Below are positions 10,130 through 20,004 of a stretch of 64,000 nucleotides of DNA, piece after piece. Within the stretch, counting starts at the first letter, position 1. Each line of letters begins with the position of its first letter. The position numbers were made by a program, and so were the translations under genes. The stretch spans positions 8,131,185 to 8,195,184 of the forward strand of contig OY987230.1 in assembly GCA_963920705.1 (NCBI GenBank). The letters run 5' to 3'. The notes under the pieces were generated by a model. The model did no database searches. It saw only the letters and a list, made by a program, of their open reading frames with translations, and was not told the DNA's origin. Origin of the DNA: Odiellus spinosus. Taxonomy: Eukaryota > Arthropoda > Arachnida > Opiliones > Phalangiidae.

Positions 10130-12367
10130 AGTTCCCAAGTTCCCAAAGAGTGCTATCCTCGTTAAGTGGTTACAAATAACTCTTTTTTTTAATCTTAAAT
10201 GGTTTTTCTTGTTTTTCAAATGAAAAAATAATTTAAAACAACGAAAGTATAGAGAAACACGGCTTCCCCTGTCGACGCCTTTAGCCTGTCGACTCCTTCA
10301 CTTTTTCAAAATGAAGTTCTTTTCGCGTTTTTCAAATAGTTGGTTTTCGTCTTTTCCAACGGCAACGGCGGACACCGAAACGATTTCAATATCAACAGCC
10401 CACCCTAGGATGGAGGTGTAGCTAAAAGAAAAGTATAGCCTAAAAGACCGAAACTTGACGAGGTAGTCCAAGCTGCAAAATCGACAGGCCAAACAAAAGA
10501 CGAATAGATTAATGTTTTTCCCTCACTTTCCGTGGGCCTTTAGAAACCCAAAGTACTCGCGTACGAAGTGGCCAAAAGAATTAAGGGAAAGCTTAACGCA
10601 AAGGCGAGCAAAGTGATTATGTTCCACTATAGCTAATACCCGACAAAACATTTGACGGACTTTTAAAATTAGTTATTATGATATGGGGTATAATCATATA
10701 CGCAATATATAAAAATTACCGAAATTTCTCTTTGCTCCAGTTTTTTCTTCATTAAACATCGCAAAAAGTTTATAATATCCTAATCTATAAACCATAGAAT
10801 AATTAAATTGGCTTAATCGACGTATGAAATCAAGGAGGATTAATCCTCCTTGATGAAATGAAGCGCGTGACTCGAGTCTCAATTTCCCGCCTTTTTAAAA
10901 TAAAATCCTCGCCGCGTGTTTTGAAATTAAAACTCAAACGGATTTCGCAATGAATATTAACTTATCTATCTTTGCGTGTACATTTTTATCGTTCCCTACG
11001 GACAGACAGTCAGTCAGACAGAGATAGAGATAAACGTTATAATTTTTAATTTTGGGCGTAAGGAAACATCAAGTAGTGTGAAACAAGTATGACCTTTTAA
11101 ATTCTTTGTTTCCAAATTAAAAATTTATAGAGATTCTTCGAGATTAACTAATTTTTAAAATATGTATATTCACCAAAAGTTTCGTCGCTAGCTGCGTCAG
11201 GCCAAAGGGTTTACTCGCGTAATTAATCATACATACCCTGACGCACGCCGAAACATTCGGTAAATATAGACAGAATTGAAAATGAGTGTCTCGAAGAAGC
11301 TCTTTTAGCCCTAAAATTTAACCACTAAGGCTGTATGTTCTATTCTATAGTTAGACTACATACTTAGTTATGTATTTTGAAAATGAAACGAGGTTCTAGT
11401 AAGTTTGCATTGATGACTTTGCATACGGTATCAAATAAAATAAACTATAAATTAATTAATTTGCATAAGATTTGTCAAGTTAGAGACCGTAACCACTATA
11501 ATTTAATTTAAATAAATTCAAAAATTAAAATTAAATCGTATTTGGGTTATTTGACTAATTAAACGTGTTTCCAACTGATATGTATTTACACAGGTAAATC
11601 ATGCTTTAAGTTTACAACAAGGCATATGATTGGTTCGTGGTTCTGAAAGTTTTGTCGTCAGAGCTTTCGCCCGAGGAAAGAGGAAAAAAATTCAAAAACT
11701 CTAAACGGTCGAGATACGGAATTAGAAATTGCCCTCTCTAGCGGTTGAGATTGGAACTAAGTAGGCGATGCTAATATTGTGCGGAGCTTTCTAGACGTTT
11801 ACGGGGGGTGAAAATGTATCGACGGAAAACGACACTCCCTTCTCTCTCGCGAAACGAAGGAGCGTGTCTCGCCCGGCCGTCGTGATTTAGAGTCTGATTT
11901 TCTCTAGAAAAAAATATACTGGGCCTGGCCGCCTTTCTGTACAAATTTCGGAATACTTAGGGTGAAACCATGGACTGAGAAAATATGTCGTTTTATAAAC
12001 GGATTATTTACTTGTGGTATTTACTACAACATCAATCTAAAACGCGTTAGCTTTACTCGAAATGTTTATCCGTTGTATTTGGGCCTAAAAACTGTATAAA
12101 TTGGATTTCCAATGCGTCCTAAAATTGAATTTCCAATTTGACCTAAAATTGCATTTCCAATTTTGATGATAATTCGATCAACATTTTACGAGATAGTCCA
12201 TAATCGAGTTTATAGTCTACTGCATCGCGATTCGCGAGTTTAAAGAGCGTACAAAACTTGACCTTTCTTTCATACCGCTCGTTCTCGGATAATGAAACTT
12301 GCATATTTGATAAAAACACACGATTTAAACTCAATTCAAACTTTAAAATGAAAAATCCGTAAAAATC
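10130..12367. other. Non-coding stretch with a palindrome and a CpG-rich patch
   Basis: There is no recognisable coding region. It holds a 26-bp perfect palindrome (listed separately), a run of CAGT/CAGA repeats at about 11004-11030, an inverted pair around 11170-11260 sharing the core CTGACGCA, and a G+C-richer patch with several CpGs at about 11690-11890. That patch could be regulatory or exonic, but nothing in it decides this. Confidence 0.4.
10829..10854. repeat. 26-bp perfect palindrome
   Basis: The two 13-bp halves, the left one beginning ATCAAGGAGGATT, are exact reverse complements with no spacer. It could extrude as a cruciform or be a protein-dimer site. No neighbouring gene explains it. 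Confidence 0.8.
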
Positions 12368-12830
12368 TTAAAAGGAAACTTGAAGCTAAAAATGGATCAG
12401 CTTTTGAATTTATTTTCGGAATCACCATGCCCAAAAACGTATTCGACAATTTTCAAAACAATTTTTAGACACGTTAATTTAGAGATCGGGGTTTGGACAA
12501 GAAATTTCTGATTATTTTATCTTTATTCATAACTTAAAATTTTTCGAGGAAAGTCTATGATAAATCCAATGTAATCGCGAATAATTTTCCGATTATTTTT
12601 TTATGATTAACTGATTAACTGATAGTTGTGGATTATTTTGTCCAAACCACGTTCTCTACGTTAATTAAATTAATTTCTAATGTTTCTTAAGTTTGGTAAA
12701 GTTTGAATGAAAGTAAATATAAATTCGGGCCAATCATATTATTTTAGCCTTCAATAGCGCTTGGGACATTCCACGTGATCTCACCCATGCCTGTCACCCG
12801 GGGTCAACTGATTTTTATGAAATTTCACAC
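12368..12830. mobile_element. Left half of a TTAA-flanked foldback element (family F2), interrupted
   Basis: It starts TTAAAAGGAAACTTGAAGCT and shares long stretches with 14383-14768, 19778-20003 and the arms of 56792-57720, such as GAATTTATTTTCGGAATCAC and GGGCCAATCATATTATTT. The mirror-image right arm is missing. The inverted-repeat element 12481-12657 is inserted within it. Confidence 0.75.
12481..12657. mobile_element. Short inverted-repeat element, family M1, copy 1
   Basis: Its ends are AGAGATCGGGGTTTGGACAA and a decayed reverse complement ending GTTCTCT. Flanks are ACGTTAATTT on the left and ACGTTAATTA on the right, a 10-bp target duplication with one mismatch. It has no coding capacity. 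It sits inside an F2 foldback element. A 9-10 bp duplication is typical of Mutator-like elements, so a Mutator-derived MITE is the likely class. Confidence 0.85.
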
Positions 12831-13020
12831 ACACTTTCCTCTATGTTTGAAACTAACATTTGTCGACATTAAATAATTTTTGAAATACGCCGGTTAAACC
12901 ACTACCCCTGATTTTTGGATTCCTTTTTATACCGAATTTCTCTCCCTTGGCATAAATTTGAATAACTTTCAATCTAATCAATAATCGTTTTAAAATCGAT
13001 TGGGATAAGATACTGTGAAA

Positions 13021-13743
13021 AAGGGAGAATGCAACCTAATAAGTGATATTTTATCGATTCCTTATCGTTTAAATAGGCCTAATCCACCAATAAAAAGTGT
13101 ACAAAACAAAAATTAAACTAGAAATAAAATTAAAACTTTCACGGAAAATAGGCTTAGCGGGATTCACGTAGATCCTGAATCCGTGTAAGGTCTAGCGACC
13201 AATGAGCAAAAGCGAGATCTCCGTGAGAATTACAATTGCATTCGATTGGTCGCTAGACCATATACGCGAGGAAATCAGGATCCCCATGAATCCCGCTAAG
13301 CCAATTTTCCGGGTAAGTTTTAAATTTATTTCTAGTTTAATATTTGTTTGTAAATTTTTAATATTTAAAGGGATAACAAAGCTATAGAACAAGTGATCTT
13401 TTATCGATAATACCTTATCTTTAAATTAAAATACAAACTAACATTTCGTAAATTTGTACTTAAATCAATTTAAAACTTATCATCAAAATAGGCTCAGCTG
13501 GATTTATGGAGATCCTGCATCCCCCATATAAGGACCATCGATCAATGTCATTGGTCGCTAGTCCTTATATAGGGAGTTTAGAATCTCCATGAATCCAGCT
13601 AAGCCTATTTTGATGGTAAGTTTTAAATTCACTTCTAGTTTAATATTTGTTTTTTAAAAAAATTTCCGGGGTATTAGACGTATTTAAACGATAAGGAATC
13701 GATAAAAAAAATCACTTGTTGTTAGGTTGCATTCTCCCTTTAA
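13021..13743. mobile_element. Compound TTAA-type foldback element (family F1), two hairpins in tandem
   Basis: The outer ends are AAGGGAGAATGCAACCTAAT and its inverse TTAGGTTGCATTCTCCCTTTAA. Inside lie two successive palindromic units, centred near 13230 and 13560. Each has arms containing CCAATGAGC- or CATTGGTCGCTAG-type cores and AATAGGCTTAGCGGGATTC-type sequence. The right end borders TTAA; the left TTAA is lost. The open frames here on both strands are the palindrome read twice and are not genes. Confidence 0.8.
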
Positions 13744-14378
13744 ATTGATACAACCACAATCAGCTCAGTTGCATACTTAAAGGTTATCAGAGAAAATTCA
13801 CTAGTAAAACCTTTATGGCTAAGTTGATAATGAACCCTTATTGATTGATTGATATTTTCGATATTAAATGTATCGATAGAAAGGATTACTTCTATAAATT
13901 TCAACATTAACGCATTGCCTAGCTTAGATGGAGGGCAAAAAAGGCGGGAAACTTATTATTAGAAATTCTTTAGCCTTTATGGTATTAACTGTAATCGCGC
14001 GAATAGCTTATAAAACCCAAACAGTCTGGGAGTGGGGATAATAAAACGGGCTTAGTCAGAGTTTTTGGACACATGGTGACCACGGTCGATAAAAAGGCGA
14101 TATATAAGGACCGTCCCGAGTTTCGCGTACAAAATTCTGTAAGAGGCAAGCCTTGACCACGCGGTATCACCGCGTGCTCTCAGTAACTTAGCTGAACGTG
14201 AATTAACAAGAGCTGTAAGTTACATTTTGACTGACACGAAACTGAAGTGTATCTCAGATTGGAAAATAAAATGAAAATTGAATATTATGATACTAAAACC
14301 AATTTAGTTCAATTTAATTGGGCCAAAAACTAGGGCAGTTTTCTAAGACTATTCAAATATTAATGGATTCGACAAGTT
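13744..14378. other. Non-coding stretch
   Basis: No gene is recognised. A short segment at about 14080-14120 (GATAAAAAGGCGATATATAAGG) resembles 19680-19700, suggesting a small dispersed repeat. A hairpin-prone GC pair, CACGCGGTATCACCGCGTG, lies at 14158-14176. Confidence 0.4.
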
Positions 14379-14382
14379 TTAA

Positions 14383-14768
14383 AGGGAAACGAGAAGCTAA
14401 AGAGCTTTTGAATTTATTTTCGTAATTCGAGAATTTTAACAATTTTTAGACACGTTTTTGGCGTTAAAATTAATTTCTAAAGTCGGGTAAGGATTGAATG
14501 TAAGTATGTATAAATTCGGGCCAATCATATTATTTCAATCTTCAATATAGCGATTGTAATGCGCTAGAATTTGACGGCCATGGTGATGGGCATCAAACGT
14601 CGGCCTATTCTCTTAATGTCAGCTATTGGAAGCTGAAATAATATGATTGGCCTCCATTTATACTTACATTCAAAATTAACCAAACTTTGGAAATTAATTT
14701 AAACACTAAAAACATGGCATATTGATTACGAAAATAAATTCAAAAGCTGTTTAGCTCCAAATTTCCCT
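14383..14768. mobile_element. Complete TTAA-flanked foldback element, family F2
   Basis: TTAA lies directly on both sides (14379-14382 and 14769-14772). The ends are AGGGAAACGAGAAGCTAAA and AGCTCCAAATTTCCCT. The arms mirror each other for about 170 bp, e.g. GGGCCAATCATATTATTTCA on the left and its inverse in the right arm. TTAA target sites occur with piggyBac and Kolobok elements; which of these mobilised it cannot be said. It has no coding capacity. Confidence 0.85.
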
Positions 14769-14844
14769 TTAAATTTCTTAGCAATTTTAAGGGCTGTTCA
14801 CACGATCCAACTTTTTGACTCAACTAGATGAGTCAAAAAGTTTA

Positions 14845-15090
14845 TTAAACTCGTTCAACTAGATGAGTCAAAAAGTTGAGGAATATCATCCTTTTCACAC
14901 GACTAAACTTTTGCCGCCAACTTTTTATATCCATCTTTTCGAGAGCCAATAAAAATGCTGCAACGATCACGTGATCCAAAGCAGTGAAATTAGCGACTGC
15001 TTTAAAAGTCTCGTCGTTTCCGGAGCGAAACAACGCTTGTAGTTCTGTTTTTAATCGCGTTGAATTTTCACGCAGTTCTAAGGTAGGCAA
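14845..15090 (-). CDS. Small open frame in the Harbinger derivative, function unknown
   Basis: This 81-codon frame reads divergently from the transposase remnant, the two ATGs lying about 8 bp apart. PIF/Harbinger elements often carry a second, Myb-like gene, so it might be a remnant of such a frame. I see no clear Myb motif, and the N-terminal part may simply be the antisense of element sequence. Treat it as uncertain. Confidence 0.25.
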   Translation of the reverse strand: MPTLELRENSTRLKTELQALFRSGNDETFKAVANFTALDHVIVAAFLLALEKMDIKSWRQKFSRVKRMIFLNFLTHLVERV

Positions 15091-15098
15091 ATATAATA

Positions 15099-15290
15099 TT
15101 GGAAATAATGGCGATGAAAAGAAAAGCTGCCAGTGCTTTAATTATATCAGTTTTGCTATCTGATGATGAGGAAAAAGATACAAAACATAGGAGACGAGAA
15201 TTTTGGGTTAAGCCTTGGGTGACTCGTAGGAAATCACAAGGGGCGTCAGAAAATTTAATCATTCAAGAGATAAAAGTATTAAGGTTTTAA
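15099..15290 (+). pseudogene. PIF/Harbinger transposase N-terminal remnant
   Basis: The 63-codon frame contains HRRREFWVKPWVTRRKSQGA, which fits the conserved N-terminal pattern (arginine-rich, then W-V-x-P-W, RR, x-GA) found ahead of the DDE domain in PIF/Harbinger transposases and HARBI1-like proteins. It stops after 63 codons and no DDE catalytic part follows before the element ends, so it cannot be an active transposase. Assignment is from motif resemblance plus the matching TAA target sites. Confidence 0.7.
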
Positions 15291-15692
15291 AATTAATATA
15301 ATTTTACACCACTCCGATCACTGCCACAGCTTCGTGCAACTGAATTCTTCAAGCAGACTACTCGTAAGGCTGACCCCGTAACCCGACTTACAAATTACCT
15401 TTAAAGTGCCATCTACCAACCGCCTAAATAATTACAAATTCGAAAATAACAAAAACGCGAAAAATTCAAATTAGACCTAACGATCTTCATTTTGATTGGC
15501 CGAAAATATTCATATCAAAAAATTGAGTCAGCAAAACCTCGGAGAAATGGATCAAGGATCCATTTTTTTCTCGCCAACTTTTTTGCTGACCAAACTCATC
15601 CAACTTGTATTCACACGATCCAAGTAATTGACTCAACTCGTGTTGACTCATCAAGTTGAGTCAAAAAGTTGGATCGTGTGAACGAGCCTTAA

Positions 15693-16220
15693 GAGACAAA
15701 AATTCTAAACTTTTTTTGAACAAAAGTCTATATACTAAATTTCATATTGATTTGGCAGCGAGTGAAGTACAAAAATAGGGGGCTAATCAGTGTACTAGTC
15801 TCTTTAGCTTTGACTGACGAGTACATAATTTTTGCATTATCAAAGTGAAGTTGTCACTAATTTTTCACGAACTCCAAATGGAAATTGAGTATTATTTTCC
15901 AAAACATCGTTGAAAAAAACGATTCAAATTATATATATACATATGTAATATGTCATAGAATTAGTCCAAAAGTAAAAAAACTATTTTATAATCGCCATTT
16001 TCAAAACATTTTAAAAATAAAAATTCCCCGCAATACTACGTCATCACTAAAGTCGCGTGATATAACAGAGCCTACAGTTGATTCTCGTTCGAGCTGGCAC
16101 AAGTAATAAGGTCACTTTCACGGGGTCTTTTTCGTAGAAGTACTTAATCCTACTTTTCGTGTGAAAATTATCGTTAACTACGCAAAATATCGGAATTTTC
16201 ATTTTAAAGTTTCTTAAAGG
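15693..16220. other. Non-coding stretch
   Basis: It is A+T-rich with no recognised gene. The segment about 16080-16200 (GTCTTTTTCGTAGAAGTACT and following) resembles 32340-32430 and 36830-36900, marking a degraded dispersed repeat. Confidence 0.4.
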
Positions 16221-16583
16221 GCTAGAATTTCTACTGCCTGTCATCCTGGAAATAAACTCACCTTCTAGATCTGGGTTTGGACAAGAAAATTTCTGATTAT
16301 TTTATCTTTATTCATAACTTAAAATTTTTCGAGGAAAGTCTATGTAATCGCGAATAATTTTCCGATTATTCTTTTATGATTAACTGATTAACTGATAATT
16401 GTGGATTATTTTGTCCAAACCCCGATCTCTACCTTCTAGGCTTCCTAATGCATTTAGGCTTTCTTCAAAACAAGTAGTTGCTAGACCTTCGCCAAAAACG
16501 ATTTTGAGATAAGCCTAAATGCAAGGGGAAGCTTAGAAGTTGAGTTTATTTCCAGGGTGACAGGCAGGGACATTCTAGGTTTA
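16221..16583. mobile_element. Foldback element with an M1 element inserted
   Basis: The left arm contains CTGCCTGTCATCCTGGAAAT and AAACTCACCTTCTA. The right arm is the inverse, with AGTTGAGTTTATTTCCAGG and GTGACAGGCAGGGACATTCT. M1 copy 2 is inserted in the left arm between two copies of ACCTTCT. A related relic lies at 9051-9165. Confidence 0.75.
16267..16430. mobile_element. Short inverted-repeat element, family M1, copy 2
   Basis: It matches the other M1 copies, including TCTGATTATTTTATCTTTAT and TTGTCCAAACCCCGATCTCT. ACCTTCT is duplicated at its borders (7 bp visible). A small internal deletion is present relative to copy 3. It sits inside the foldback element 16221-16583. Confidence 0.85.
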
Positions 16584-17444
16584 ATAACGCCTCAACCCAG
16601 AGGTATAAAATTATGAATATGGGGTTTTAATAGCATAATAAAACTAAAATATAATCCATTGGCATTCGAAAAAAAAATAATAATAATAATGAAAGCCTCA
16701 CTTTAAATAATATTGTAATCGGTGCATATGTTTTTGAAAGTGATAAAAGCCCTCAGTAGAAAATTAGGCTACTTGTTCACAGATGATCGTAGCCTTGGAG
16801 CTTGCTGGCGAATCAAAGTGAAACTGACTATGAAGAGAGTGAGTCAATAAGATATTTAACTAGAGAAAGTACCGACTCACCCCTGGTCAAAAAAATAGCT
16901 AAATCCATTAAATTCTTCACTGAATATCGGTTGAATCGGTAGTCGGTAAAGAGAAGGGGACTTCCATAGTTTAAAACAATCTTAGTTTTCAGTAGGTCTA
17001 TTTGATTTCTAATTCACTGTTTCTTAAAGAAAGGGGAGGTCCTAGTGTAATACACGGTGAAAACTAAATTTTCACTATATATACATGTATAGTCGGGTCG
17101 AAAATCGAGACATTCTATTTCCGCTAGCGAAGTATATTTTTGATAAAAAAAATCTCCAGGGATCGATTTCGGTTAAATAAAATATAAAAATATATTTTTC
17201 CTATATAATAATCCATTTCAAGACGAGTTTTCCTCGTAACTGATCCAAAATCGACGATAAATAAATAATGAAGACTATAGTTATATAATTTTTGTCGATT
17301 AGAAACGAGAGGATTTAAAATATATAATTCTCTATACGTCTGTCTGTCCTCGGGGAATGTACAAGCAACGTTGGATACACTAGGTTAAGAGCAGCAGTAA
17401 CTTTAAATTATCATATTAAAATCCCATAAAGTGACTAGCCTAAT
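16584..17444. other. Non-coding stretch
   Basis: Nothing recognisable. It is A+T-rich with short A-runs such as the AATAATAATAAT-type run at 16673-16690. Confidence 0.4.
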
Positions 17445-17784
17445 AGGGTTGCCACAATTTTTTCAGATTCAAATTCCCTGACTTTTCCAACGATTTTCCC
17501 AGACCGTTTCAGCTAATACTACCCAATTTTTAACCTTTTATTTTTTATATAATTGCGTTCGCCAAACTTTTTGCACGCGTATCTTTGTTCTAATCTATAC
17601 AACTGAGACGGTCAGCTTCAAATCTTTTTTGCAGATAATGATTGTAATTTCCTGGCTTTTTGAAAGATCTTTAAATTCCTTGACTTTTCCCTTACTTGTT
17701 AAAATATCTTTAAATTTCCTGACTTTTTGGTTCATTTTCAAATTCCCTGACTATTCCCTGTTTTCCCTGACCTGTGGCAACCCT
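17445..17784. mobile_element. hAT-like non-autonomous element with AGGGTTGCCAC ends
   Basis: The left end AGGGTTGCCACA and right end TGTGGCAACCCT are exact inverses. Flanks GCCTAAT (17438-17444) and GCCTAAC (17785-17791) look like a target duplication. The inside again repeats AAATTCCCTGACTTTTCC-like phrases, as in 9666-10124, so the two families are related in their internal sequence but differ in their ends. Confidence 0.75.
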
Positions 17785-17955
17785 GCCTAACCTAACATAT
17801 CCCATCTTATGGGACTTCAACATGGAGATTTGAAAGTTTCAAATAAGTTTTTCTCGCAATTCTGCTGGTCGTAGATTTTTTTCCTGAACTCCACAGGTTT
17901 TAATTAGTCCATACCAATCGTTGTTTAGTGAGGGTTTGAATATCCCTTAATATCC

Positions 17956-18082
17956 TCGTCAGACGAGGCGTGACTAGCCGATTTAATCTGATTTAACCAA
18001 GGTTTAATTATAATTAACCGAGGTTTATGGAACTGAGAAGGCTATGTATACCTTGGTTAAATCTGATAAAACCACGACTCGT
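17956..18082. repeat. Short hairpin element, family H1, copy 1
   Basis: The arms carry TCTGATTTAACCAAGGTTTA and the inverse ACCTTGGTTAAATCTGATAAA around a central GAACTGAGAAGGCTATGTAT. The left border holds CCTCGTCAGACGAGG. Related copies are at 46107-46202 and 60411-60520. Confidence 0.75.
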
Positions 18083-18562
18083 ATGAAGAGGGTATAAGGG
18101 AGTTTTATTTACACGCATTTCAAGTGGTTTAAATGGAAAATATTTCTCTAATCGTTTCAGATCAATGTCGGATTACTCGTTTTTAGATTTAATCAAATTA
18201 TATAATATTTCGTTTCAACTGAGAACTTGTTGAATCGGTAAAAACGATTACTGAGTTCGTTGACATATTTGTACAAAGAAAAACGTTTCTGCTGACAATT
18301 CGATCTAGGCTAATCGTAAGGGACGGAATACAATAGTTTCAGAGTCACGCGAATTTCAAATATAACATAATAGCCGGTAATAGTATAAGGGTTAGGTATT
18401 AGGTTTCTAGGAACTACTACTATTATTTTCAACAGTTATTAAAAACATTATGACCCAAATCATGCTTGTAGAAAAAGAAAATATTATAATACTTTATTGT
18501 AGTTTTTAGGAATCACGTAAACAATTAGCCTAAATCTAATATAATCATTTGTAGTGTGACTA

Positions 18563-18567
<5 letters not shown>
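18083..18567. other. Non-coding stretch
   Basis: A+T-rich, with no gene or repeat recognised. Confidence 0.4.

Positions 18568-18608
<41 letters not shown>
18568..18608. repeat. Poly(A) tract of about 40 bp
   Basis: About 40 consecutive A residues precede ACGATAAATAAA. It could be the tail of a retroposed sequence in + orientation, but the DNA upstream shows no recognised element and no flanking duplication was found. Confidence 0.8.
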
Positions 18609-18609
<1 letters not shown>

Positions 18610-18764
18610 GATAAATAAAAAATAAGTCAGGCAATTTGAAAAATAATCCAAAAAATCAGGCAAAAGTATAAATTATTTAAAAGGTCTGGAATTTAAAAGT
18701 TTAGTATTTACGTAAAGATGCATGGTCATAACAAATGATATCACGGATAAAAAGGGAATTATAC

Positions 18765-19268
18765 AGAGTTAAGTAGTGTAATTCCCCCTACATTCGAGCT
18801 GGGTTGAGCAGTGTAATTCCCCTACTTTCTAGTTGGGTTGAGTAGTACAATTTCGAGTTGGGTTGAGTATAATTCCCGGATTTTCGAGTTGGATTGAGTA
18901 GTGTAATTCCCCATTTTTCAAGTTTAGTAGTGTAATTCTCCCTACTTTCGAGTTAGATATAGTAGTGTAATTCTCCCTACTTTCGAGTTAGATATAGTAG
19001 TGTAATTCCCCTTACTTTCGAGTTGAGTTTAGTAGTGTAATTCCACCTTTTTTCGACTTGGATATAGTAGTGTAATTCCCCCTACTTTCGAGTTGCGTTT
19101 AGTAGTGTAATTTCCCCCACTTTCGAGTTTGATATAGTTGTGTAATTCCCCCTATTTTGGAGTTGAGTAGAGTAATTCCGCGTACGTTCTAGTTGGGTTG
19201 AGTAGTGTAATTCCCCCTATTTTCGAATTGTATTTAGTAGTGTAATTCCCATTACTTTCGAGTTGGGC
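18765..19268. repeat. 35-bp tandem repeat array
   Basis: About 14 imperfect copies of a ~35-bp unit, with the constant part AGTAGTGTAATTCCCCCTAC followed by TTTCGAGTTGGGTTG. Copies differ by small substitutions (GATATAG for GGGTTG in several) and deletions. It is non-coding. Confidence 0.9.
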
Positions 19269-19773
19269 TATAATTTCCAGTGTAAAGAAATAAATCTTGG
19301 ACAACACTGGTGCTAATAGTTTGATTTAGTGTAACAACAGGGCAAAAGTGGAGCACTTTTTAAGGCAAGTTTCCCACTAGACAAGTGGCCAGGAAAAATC
19401 AAAGTAAAATTACCACTTTATTTTAAGCAAGGCCGAGTATTATAAGTTGCGTAATACCAACCACAAATTCTTTCTCTATGAAATCGAGAGAAAAAAACCT
19501 AAAAAATGAAAACTCAGCTTTGAATAAAGAACGGTAATAAAACTTTAATCGCGGTATAATTAAGAAATCTTTCAGCATTGCAGCGTGTCAGAGGAAGAAA
19601 ATACAGGGATGAGCTTCTAATTCTTGATGAGAGAGCGCTGGAACCACTCTTGAAATCTTTCCACGCGTATTTAGCGCGATAAAAAGGGGACATATAAGCT
19701 TAGACAAACTATTCCCAAAGCAGAAGTTTGTTCGGGGAAAAAACCACCGTATAGAATAAAAATGGACAGCTAC
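19269..19773. other. Non-coding stretch
   Basis: No gene recognised. GATAAAAAGGGGACATATAAG at about 19679 resembles 14090-14110, indicating a small shared repeat. Confidence 0.4.
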
Positions 19774-19777
19774 TTAA

Positions 19778-20003
19778 AGGGAAACTTGGAGCTAAAAATG
19801 AAACAGCTTTTTTAATTTAATTTCGGAATCAGCATATACCAAAAAATGTAAATTATTAGACACGTTTTTCGTGTTTAAATTCATTTCTAAAGTTTGGTAA
19901 AGTTTGAATGTATGTATAAATTCGTGCCAATCATATTATTTCAGCCTTCAATAGCGCTTTTAATGTCTCAATATTAATAGAATATAGGCCTGCGTTTGAC
20001 GGC
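19778..20003. mobile_element. Left arm of an F2 foldback element
   Basis: TTAA (19774-19777) is followed by AGGGAAACTTGGAGCTAAAA and the F2 arm sequence up to TTTGACGGCCAAGG. The right arm is absent: a different sequence beginning CAGGGCTCCCACC starts at about 20005 and runs into the 172-bp array. That second sequence probably interrupted or replaced the element. Confidence 0.75.
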
Positions 20004-20004
20004 C

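Larger units (their letters stand above)
14791..15689. mobile_element. PIF/Harbinger-type deletion derivative
   Basis: Ends are GGGCTGTTCACACGATCCAA and its inverse ending GATCGTGTGAACGAGCCT. TAA flanks both sides (14788-14790 and 15690-15692), the TWA duplication known for PIF/Harbinger. The subterminal repeats carry TTTTTGACTCAAC and extend the inverted homology. Inside is the start of a Harbinger-like transposase frame (15099-15290) and a divergent minus-strand frame. At 899 bp it is too short for a full transposase, so it is an internally deleted copy. Confidence 0.85.
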
